Of a DNA stretch of 64,000 nt, positions 24,401-34,508 are shown piece by piece (within the stretch, counting starts at the first letter, position 1; every line of letters starts with the position of its first letter). The stretch is from NCBI GenBank assembly GCA_947650285.1, contig CANTFL010001312.1, positions 496,001-560,000 of the forward strand. The letters run 5' to 3'. The translations under genes were made by a program, and so were the position numbers. This stretch comes from Hyaloperonospora brassicae (taxonomy: Eukaryota > Oomycota > Peronosporomycetes > Peronosporales > Peronosporaceae). Under the pieces are notes generated by a model. It worked only from the letters and a program-made list of their open reading frames with translations. It had not been told where the DNA came from and searched no databases.

Positions 24401-25396
24401 TTACGACGGCACGTAGCGCCAGCGCGCACGCGCGTCCAAGTCGTCCTTCTGGGCATGCTGACGAAGCAGCTCCTTCTTCTCCCGTTGTCGCTCCTTTTTG
24501 CGGCGATTCTCGCGCTGACGTTTAGTGAGACCATCGACCAACGGCTCAGCCAGAGCATCCCCTTGTGCGCGACGCACGTGACGCTGTTTAACAGTCTTGG
24601 AAGTTCCCACCACCTGCCAGCCATCGTCGTCCGACGAGCTCGAGCCAGAGTCAGACCCCGTTTCCTCCTTCTGCTGCACGGACGCTTCACGTGCCACGGT
24701 GTCACTGACCAGAGCCTGGGCACCATCGCGTTCCTCACTCTTCCCGCTGTCCTCGGCAGCATCACGTTCCTCGCGCTTTCCAGTGTCAGCATCAGACGTC
24801 CGCGGCTTGATACACGCGGCCGACACCCGGTATTCCACCTCTCCATCGTCATACTTCAAGTGGTACTCGTTTCCTTTCCGTCGCTCCAAGACACGAGCTG
24901 GGAACCACCTGTCGCCACCACGAAAGCGAGCCAGTACCTCCTGATCAACTGTGAACCCAGCAGGCTCTGCCGGTAGCGACGCAGACGCTCGACTTGAGCT
25001 GCCAAGCCTCTTGGGCTGGAACTTGCGTGTAGCCAGCACCTGCGCCGCCGAAAGCCCTTCGTCCGAGTCACTGTCGCTCTCTTCGCTGCGCTCGGCACTC
25101 AGTGAAGTAGGTGCAGCAGCAGCAGTCGAATCCCGAGCGTCGGGTTGAGCTGCACGTGTATCAGACGGCAGCGACGAGGAGGACGACGACGCGTCCGAAG
25201 CTGCAGCAGTGGGCGTCGCTTTCTTTGGTTTCTTGCTGCGCTTTTTCGAGCGTTTGGTTGACGTGGAACGAGACGTGGGCGGAGAAGAAGACGGAGAGGA
25301 GGGCGAGGACAGCTGCAGCCGCTTGTAGATGTAGAGAGACAGCGCAGACACGAGCAGCGTGAGCACGAAGCGAGCGAGGAAGGACAGGTCGGCCAT
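24401..25396 (-). CDS. Membrane-anchored Tudor-like domain protein
   Basis: A 331-residue protein. The start is the only in-frame ATG, although the frame stays open upstream. Residues 5-25 (FLARFVLTLLVSALSLYIYK) form one hydrophobic segment followed by basic residues, so it should be an N-terminal anchor with the bulk in the cytosol. Residues 30-145 are low-complexity Ser/Lys/Asp-rich. Residues about 147-198 form a Tudor-like fold: FTVDQEVLARFRGG, RWFPARVLERR, YHLKYDDGEVEYRV. The C-terminal part has an acidic SDSGSSSSDDDGWQVVG stretch and then a strongly basic coiled helix (LTKRQRENRRKKERQREKK). Tudor domains bind methylated Lys/Arg. Such a domain on a membrane anchor is unusual. The specific function is unknown. 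Confidence 0.75.
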   Translation of the reverse strand: MADLSFLARFVLTLLVSALSLYIYKRLQLSSPSSPSSSPPTSRSTSTKRSKKRSKKPKKATPTAAASDASSSSSSLPSDTRAAQPDARDSTAAAAPTSLSAERSEESDSDSDEGLSAAQVLATRKFQPKRLGSSSRASASLPAEPAGFTVDQEVLARFRGGDRWFPARVLERRKGNEYHLKYDDGEVEYRVSAACIKPRTSDADTGKREERDAAEDSGKSEERDGAQALVSDTVAREASVQQKEETGSDSGSSSSDDDGWQVVGTSKTVKQRHVRRAQGDALAEPLVDGLTKRQRENRRKKERQREKKELLRQHAQKDDLDARARWRYVPS

Positions 25397-26588
25397 CGCG
25401 CAGGAGGACGTGTCGAGGGTGCGCGTGTTGGGGTTCTTCTTATTGCCGCGGGGCGTTGGCACGGAATAGTTTACGCGAATCAGAGTGGACGAGCGATAGC
25501 TAACCGCGCGGGGTTCGGGTGGTGCGTAGTTTACCAGCGCTCCCCTTCGCGCTTCTTCTGTTGTGCTTCTTTGTGCTTCTTTTTTGCACGGTATCCAGGC
25601 ACATGCGGTGACTGCGCTCTTTCTTTCCGTCCCATTGTTTGAGAGAGATGGGAAGCAGTGGTGATGATGATGACCGTACAAAGCGCAACAGGCTCTCGAA
25701 CATGTTCGCAATCCCTCGAGAGTGAGTATCGTTGCGCGAGAACGCACTCCATTGCCTGGCAAAGACCTACACCATCGACGGCTTTACAAAGACCTTAACA
25801 ATTCATTGCATGAACGCCAGCCGCACGCTCGCTCGACTCGCGGCGTCCAGTTGAACACCTGTATCTTGTCAGCGTGAACAACTGCCAAATGCCGCGACGA
25901 TATTCCTCACCACGTTGAGGTCATCCACGCATCGGCACGAGCCGAGACACGAGGACCGATGACAGTAGTAACTCCCTGTCCCGTGTCAAGACGCTCGTCC
26001 GATCTTCTCGAAAGCATTTGTCACACTTGAGACCACCAGTCTGTCTGTCCGTAGCTCCAATCCACTGCTCCCACGTGCAGACTTTTCGTGTCCTCAACAA
26101 CTCGCAGAGCAGTTGCTACGTACTGCACAGCACGTGATGGTGAGCATCAGCAGCAGCAACAGCAGCAGCAGCCAACAGAATCGATACGGCGACGACGTTT
26201 TTCGCTCTCGCGCGCCGTCGAGACGTCACGAGGACGTGGCCTTCGATCTTGAACCCGCGGGAAGACAGACGTCTTGGCTGCTCTCGGTGCTGCTGCTGCT
26301 GCTGCCACACGGGACAAGAAAGTTTCGACTGCGGCCGCGGCGTCCGTTTTGGTGAGCCTGAAAATTCGAAGGCTAAGCGCTGCGCCGTGGAGAAGAGCCA
26401 GGGAAGAGCGAGGATGCAGGAGGAAGCCACGCAGAAAGAAGCAAATGGCAGCGCCGGCTGCAGCCAGGGGCGCTGTCATTTGCCAATTGGCCGTCTCGTG
26501 CCGATTGGAGCTCTTCGACCGCACGCACTGCAGTCGTTTGAGTGGAAGAAAAGGCACGCGGCTCAACGACGTTGTCATTGTCGGCGCC
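25397..26588. other. Divergent intergenic region (Tudor-like and MYB genes)
   Basis: 1.2 kb between two divergently transcribed genes, so it should carry both promoters. It contains a CAG-type triplet run at about 26147-26175. Both flanking frames remain open into it without an ATG on the Tudor side. An in-frame ATG at 26445 on the MYB side is an alternative start. Confidence 0.5.
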
Positions 26589-27788
26589 ATGTACACTGAC
26601 AGCGATTGTGACCGCCCACTGTGGCAGCACCAGACCGCCCCCTTGGAGCGCGTGCCGCCGCTTTTCCACGCTCAGGCCGACTGGTTCTCCCTGCAGGAGG
26701 CGTCGCCGCGTCAACTCGACCCTGCGCCTCTATTAACTCCGCAACAACTGCAACAGCAGTCGCCTGTCAGCAGCTGGAGCAAAGATACCGGTCGCACGAG
26801 CATCAACTGCACCACTGGTTCTCGTCACGACGCACACGAGTACGGCGCGTTGCCACTGCTCGCTTCGGAGCTCGCGCCCGCGCCATTGGACGTGTGGACG
26901 AACGAGTCCGACGACGTCCAGTCTCCGCGTCCTCAAACCGCACCGTTCCAGTCTTCGCCATTAAGGGTGCGACCAGAGCCCGCGCTCGCCGACACTGACG
27001 AGCTCTACACGCGCCTGCAAGACGGGAAGCCGTTCGCACAGCAGCAGTCAGTTGTCCGTCGTCGGAGCAAGCAAATCGCTGTTGGTCGCTGGCACAGCGA
27101 CGAGCACGAGTGGTTCCTCAAGGGCCTCGAGATGTTCCAAGGGCCTGCGTGGGGCGAGATCGCGCGACTCATTGGGACCCGAACGTCCACGCAAGTGCGA
27201 ACGCATGCGCAAAAGTTCTTCACAAAGCTCGCGAGGCTCAACCAGACGATGCCGCACTTTGAGCTGCAGATCCAGAAAGAGCGAGCTCGACTCGTGGCTC
27301 AAGGGGCCAGCAGTGCCCCCCACAGTGCCCAGGGAACAGCACCGCGAGCTTCACTGCTCGCGACGCTGTCGCCCTGCAAGCACTTGGACAGCAATGGTCT
27401 TCGGCAGCCGCGCAAGGCATTCAGTGGCGACGCGTCGTTGCTGTTCTCAGCGGCGACTGAAGACCGCGATGCACACGACGTGCACCAGTTGATGCTGCCG
27501 CGAGGAGACGTAGACAGTATGGAAAGAGCGTTTGCGTCTCCGTCGGCGGATGAACCACTGGCGACGGCCGAGTGGCCCCCTCACCACTCGTGGACGTCGT
27601 GCGAGGGCGCCAGTCTTTGGCCACTGACGTCGCCGACGTCGCCGACCGCGTCACTGCAGTTGACAGCAATGCAGATGGACAGCGACCGGCTGCAACACGC
27701 ACTGGTGCCCAGCGTCGAGTCCGACGTGGACTCGTCGCTGCCGTCGATGACCAAACTATTGTATCGCAGCAGTGCGACGTCAAGTTGA
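26589..27788 (+). CDS. MYB-related transcription factor, SHAQKYF class
   Basis: A 399-residue protein from the ATG in GCGCCATGTAC; an upstream in-frame ATG at 26445 would add 48 residues. Residues about 161-217 hold a single MYB repeat: GRWHSDEHEWFLKGLEMF with the first Trp, GPAWGEIARLIGTRT, and the recognition-helix motif VRTHAQKFFTKLARL. The last motif is the THAQKFF version of the SHAQKYF signature of one-repeat MYB proteins in plants and oomycetes. The flanks are low-complexity (Q/S/P/A-rich), as is usual for transcription factors. It should bind DNA in the nucleus; targets are unknown. The coding frame is uninterrupted and no intron is needed. Confidence 0.88.
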   Translation: MYTDSDCDRPLWQHQTAPLERVPPLFHAQADWFSLQEASPRQLDPAPLLTPQQLQQQSPVSSWSKDTGRTSINCTTGSRHDAHEYGALPLLASELAPAPLDVWTNESDDVQSPRPQTAPFQSSPLRVRPEPALADTDELYTRLQDGKPFAQQQSVVRRRSKQIAVGRWHSDEHEWFLKGLEMFQGPAWGEIARLIGTRTSTQVRTHAQKFFTKLARLNQTMPHFELQIQKERARLVAQGASSAPHSAQGTAPRASLLATLSPCKHLDSNGLRQPRKAFSGDASLLFSAATEDRDAHDVHQLMLPRGDVDSMERAFASPSADEPLATAEWPPHHSWTSCEGASLWPLTSPTSPTASLQLTAMQMDSDRLQHALVPSVESDVDSSLPSMTKLLYRSSATSS

Positions 27789-28025
27789 GGGGCCACTCGT
27801 GCGTGGGGTGTGTACCCATCGAGTGCGTCGTGCCAAGGGGTGGGGGTGGGGGTAGGGGCCGGTCGATGGATCCACGGCTCGCGCTGCCTCGTCTCTAGCG
27901 CACGTGCGATGTATACTAGCAATTGTCCCGTCGATGTCCGATCTGTATAATTATACATGCAACTCTTCGCTACCCCCACTCTCGGTCTGCTGCAGCGCAG
28001 CGTGATTCGTTCGTTGAGCGCGTTA

Positions 28026-28046
28026 CTGATTGGCTAAAAGTCTGCC
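28026..28046 (+). promoter_or_regulatory. CCAAT-box-like promoter element of ALG1
   Basis: CTGATTGGCTAAAAGTCTGC lies 36 bp before the ALG1 ATG. A nearly identical element, CTGATTGGCTGAAAGTAGTCTGC, lies 82 bp before the eIF1A ATG. ATTGGCT is the reverse complement of AGCCAAT (CCAAT box, NF-Y target). A regulatory role is inferred from the shared sequence and position. Confidence 0.45.
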
Positions 28047-28061
28047 CATCGATCAACCAAC

Positions 28062-30019
28062 ATGGCGTCTCCGCGGCGTCGTCGACCGCCGGCCGCCACG
28101 AAGCTCCGCGTTGCTCGCAACGACGACCGGCCTCATCACGCTGTTGTGATGGTGCTGGGCGATGTCGGACGGAGCCCTCGGATGCAGTACCACGCGCTGT
28201 CGCTAGCGCGCATGTCGACGAGCCTGCGCGTAACTCTTGTGGGTTACGCTGGCGAGAGCTGTGTACCCGACGTGTTGAGCCAGAAGAACATTAGTGTGCT
28301 GACGTTTGCGCCGCATCTGCAGCGAATCCCCCGCACGTTCTTCTTGCTACTGGCACCTGTGAAGATTGTGCTGCAGCTGTTGCAGCTGTTGTGGCTGCTG
28401 ATCGTAACATTGGGCCGCGTGGACCTCGTGCTGCTGCAGAACCCGCCAACGTACGTGTGTCACCAGAAGATGAGATGGCATGCGATCAAACGCACTTTTG
28501 TTGATCGAGGGTCGTAACGTGACTTGTTGGTCGTTGTATGGACTGCGTTGAATGCCGTGGCGTGACAGGATCCCGACGTTTGTGGTCGTGTGGCTCTGCT
28601 GTCGATTGAAAGGTGCCAAGTTTGTTATTGACTGGCACAATCTGGGCTACAGTCTATTGGCGCTGTCGCTTGGTAGTGGACACTTTTTTGTGAAGGTGAG
28701 GGCCGAGATAGGATCTTGTCGTACGCCACGAGACACTGGTTGTAGTAAGGCCTGTGTGTGCCAGTGTGTTTGCTGATGGCGCTGGTGCTTCCTGTTTTCT
28801 CGTACACAGATTGCCAAGTGGATCGAGCGCGTGTTTGGACGCAAGGCCGATGCCAACTTGTGTGTGACCTACGCAATGCAAACGTGGCTACGAGAGACTT
28901 GGCGAATCGAAGCAACAGTGCTGCACGACAAACCTCCTGTCTTTTTCAGACCCACGTCGCTTGACACACAGCATGGGCTGTTCACTCGAGTGGGAGATCA
29001 GCTCGAGCATTGCAATGACGTCCGTCATAGTTCGCAAGTGATTTTACCTTGCGTGTAACGATACTGACTGATGCGGCGTTTGTGCGTATGTGCGCGTAGC
29101 TGGTAACGTGGGACCAAAACCCGGACAACTTGGAGGAAACGCTTCTCACGCGCAAAGTTAGTGATCCCCGTGGCAAGGAGGAAACAGGGGTGGTGCAAGC
29201 TCGCGAGAATCGACCAGCTGTGATCATCAGCTCTACGAGCTGGACAGCAGACGAAGACTTTGGTATTCTGCTCGCAGCTCTCGAGCTTCTGGACCAACGC
29301 ACGTCATCGTTGAGCTCGTCCGAGTTCCCGAACCTGCTGGTTGTGGTAACGGGTAAAGGACCTCAGAAGGCCATGTATCTGGAGAAGATCCGACAGCTGG
29401 CGTTCAAACGCATTCGGATCGCTACGATGTACGTATGGAATGCTTTTGTCGAGCGATGAATGGCAAGGTCGCTGTTTCTCACGTTTGCTCGTTTGCCCAC
29501 TAGGTGGCTCGAGGCAAGTGACTACCCGCTCGTTCTGGGCAGCGCCGATCTGGGCGTGTGCTTGCACACGTCGTCGTCTGGCCTGGATTTACCCATGAAA
29601 GTGCTGGACATGTTTGGCTGCGGCCTTCCCGTCTGCGCGATCGGATTCAAGTGCCTGGCTGAACTGGTGCAGCACGACAAGTACGTTGCAAGGCTCTGTG
29701 TGTACACTGTGGATCATGTCGTGTCGGTTCATTGGCGTGCTCGTGATTGGACATAGGAACGGCCTGGTGTTTGAGTCTCCCGAGCAGCTTTCTGCCCAGC
29801 TCTACGGTCTTCTCAAGGGCCATCCGACAGACACTGCCGACCTCCACCGTCTACGGTCGTCCCTCACGACAGTGGAAGTGAGTGTGCACAGTCTCTCGTC
29901 CCTTTTCGTTTTCGTCGATACGCCTGACCGACCGAATGCGTTTGCTCTCTCGACAGCACTGGCCAGAGAACTGGAACCGCGTGGCGTCGCCGCTGTTTCA
30001 CGAGCAGCTCGGGCTGTAA
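28062..30019 (+). CDS. ALG1: ALG1 chitobiosyldiphosphodolichol beta-1,4-mannosyltransferase
   Basis: Seven exons: 28062-28450, 28569-28695, 28810-29037, 29100-29428, 29504-29680, 29757-29877, 29957-30019, giving 477 residues. All introns are 62-118 nt with GT...AG ends; three donors are GTACGT. The enzyme adds the first mannose to GlcNAc2-PP-dolichol on the cytosolic face of the ER. Family signatures in order are [29 protein letters not shown] joined to IPTF across intron 1, [85 protein letters not shown] and NGLVFES. A hydrophobic stretch at residues 93-117 can serve as the membrane contact. The stop codon lies inside a small tandem duplication, so the last exon is the least certain part. 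Confidence 0.93.
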
Positions 30020-30386
30020 AAAGAGTCGCATTGCTACCCCAGCAGCTCGGTCTATGGAAAAGAGTCGCATTTCTAACCCAGTAGCTTTCCAGTTAGTTTC
30101 CAGTTTGATGGCCAAAACACAGCTTTCCAGATAGTTTCCAGTGTGATGGCCAAAACACAGCTTTATCTACAAAACGAATGCGAACGCCTGAGTCACGCAC
30201 GAAAGCGTCGGTTTTTCCACAGGCCCGCGAGAAACCAGTGTCCCAAACCGGTTTTTGCCGCCACCGCCACCTCGTGAGCGTCGCCGAGTCGCTTTTCACA
30301 CCAGTGACTTGCTTTCTAGCAAAAAAGCGAAAAAAAGCACGAAACTACACACAGTTTACAACAAGGCACGTACGTGATCGGGACAC
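30020..30386. repeat. ALG1 3' flank with two small tandem duplications
   Basis: The stretch holding the ALG1 stop codon (CAGCTCGGGCTGTAAAAAG, followed by AGTCGCATTGCTACCCC) is repeated immediately downstream with changes (CAGCTCGGTCTATGGAAAAG). A second duplication follows: 30083-30120 and 30121-30158 are 38-bp copies beginning AGCTTTCCAG and ending GGCCAAAACAC. The rest of this interval up to 30386 should hold the promoter of the next gene. Confidence 0.7.
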
Positions 30387-31288
30387 ATGACGACGTCTGG
30401 CGGCGCGTTCTCGCTCGGCATCTCGTCCGAAGAGAAGCTGTCGCTCCCGCTCGGTACGTGCGACGCGCTGCTGTCGTATCGGTCTCGCGCTGCTCTTTGT
30501 TTCCGCGTTTGCTGACGACCTCTCTCGCCTTGTGACTTTGTATATAAACTGCTTTGTTCGGTTCAGACGCGTTGATCCAGAAAACCAGACAGCAACAAAG
30601 CAAAGCCAAACAGACGTCTACGGGGGCCAAGACGAACAAGAAGAGCAGCAAGAAACAGCTGCAACAGCAGCAGCAGCAGTCGACAAAGAGCCACAAGCAG
30701 CAGAACGTGAAGAAGACAGTGCTCGTGCCCGTGTCCAAAGCTGCTGTACGTCCAGAGAGAGAGGGAGAGAGAGAGAGAGAGAGACGATGCGGTGGCTGAG
30801 CTCTTTTGTGTGCTGTGTGTGTGGACAGCGCGCGAAGGCGTCTCTTGTGATGGCGTCGGCCAAGAGACAGACTGTGATCAACAAGCGGCGGACGGGACTT
30901 GTGCTGGCTGGAAAGAAGGGGAAAAAGGCCGTTGCGACGGTGCAGTTGCGCCCGCGCAAGACGTCGGCCGTGCGCAAGCTGCAGTCGCCGGCGCCGCCGC
31001 AGGGGAAGGCGAAGGGCGCCGCACGTGGCGGACTGGACGTGTCGAACATTATCAACCACTTTCGCTCGCACCCCAAGAAGTTTGACGTGCCAAAGGGCAG
31101 CAACCTCCGCATCACCATCAAGTACGTGGGTATGTGTATGCAGCACTTGAAGCAGTGCGGATGTTGTGGGTGTTGACTCTGTGTGTGGGGGGTGTACTCT
31201 TTGTGTGGGTGGATGGGTGCACTTGCTTGTTGTTTGTCGTGCTGGCAGTCTGCACAGCGTCAAGCCTGTCGTTGGCGGCCACAAGTAG
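30387..31288 (+). CDS. Basic Q/K-rich protein with a UAP56-binding-like motif
   Basis: Four exons fit: 30387-30453, 30567-30745, 30829-31121 and 31249-31288, giving 192 residues. The three internal donors are all GTACGT. Without the last splice, exon 3 runs on to a stop at 31176. The N-terminus reads LSLPLDALIQKTR (residues 18-30), close to the UAP56-binding motif consensus LDxSLDDIIKxxR of mRNA-export adaptors (ALY/REF, UIF, CHTOP). Intron 1 falls within it. Then come a Q/K-rich tract with six consecutive Gln and several Lys pairs, a basic Lys/Arg region, and a conserved-looking GLDVSNIINHFRSHPKKFDV. There is no RRM. An RNA-associated nuclear protein is likely, and the export-adaptor role is inference. 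Confidence 0.65.
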
Positions 31289-32311
31289 CACTAGTGAGCG
31301 TGTCACAGTTAGTGCTTGCGTCGTGGCGGTAGATCTCGAATGCTCTTCTGCCTCAGTTTGACTTTGTTGCTTGCGCACCGGGCTGCTGCGGCTTTCTAGC
31401 TCGTCTCTGCTGACGCAGTGATGTCGATAATAACAAGCCGTTGCGACCAAGATTCGAGGCGCAACAGGTCTCCAACAGTGCTGTGCTATCTGACGTCGTT
31501 GTGAGGTGTCGTGTGCTTTTGATGACAACGATCGATCGACACGGAACATGACGTGCAGGATCTGAGTCACGGACTCGTCGCATGGTCGCATGGTCGCTTG
31601 GCAAACCGCAAACGTCAAGTGCTCGAGAGCGTCAGTGTGACGATTTGATCAGGATCGCTTACCTGTTAGCGCAGAAGAGCAACGGCGGTCATCGTTGATT
31701 GCGAGCCTACCGAAGAAGATGGACAGTGACCATGCACGAATGCGGTCTCGTGCTTGCGTACTCACGAGAGCTACCTGAGTCTGGTCGCCTCGTCTCGAGA
31801 GACTTCGTGTCAACGTGTGTACTTGCATAGGGATCCCCTGGCGCTGGGATGGTCAATGGTCATGAGCAGCTGGCATAATGAAGCAGGTGTGTCAATGCCG
31901 ACTCTGGTGATGGATGCTATGGTCGCCACAAATGCAGCGCAAGACGATGCATTCGTAACGCTGCGGAAACCCATCGTCCTGGTCACTGCCGTGTGCAGAA
32001 ACAAACATAACCCGCCGTGGGGTTCTTGCTCTCGATGGCTATCATCTTGTGCTTGTTGACAAGAGTCTTGGAAGCTGCTGGACACAGGACGCCAGACGCG
32101 TTGATCGAAGGGGTGTGCACGCAATGAGCTACTGCATGCAAACAGTACTGTTGGCCAAATGCAGATCTCTGTGTCGCACAGACGCATGCGGTCGTTCTTT
32201 CACGTGGTACGATGATACGGGATCGTGTGAATGTGAGCAAGAAGAACATGATTTCGTCGTCATCAAGACTAGTGCATTTTGCCGCTCTCGCATGGTAGGC
32301 ACAAGCGGCAG
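31289..32311. other. Convergent intergenic region
   Basis: 1 kb between the 3' ends of the Q/K-rich gene (+) and the thioesterase gene (-). Nothing recognised. It must contain both 3' ends. Confidence 0.5.

Positions 32312-34508
<2,197 letters not shown>

Noticed and set aside
30316..31284. A 322-residue minus-strand frame opposite the Q/K-rich gene
   Set aside because: Low-complexity antisense reading of the CAG/AAG-rich exons; it has no domain, and the plus-strand exon model explains the region.
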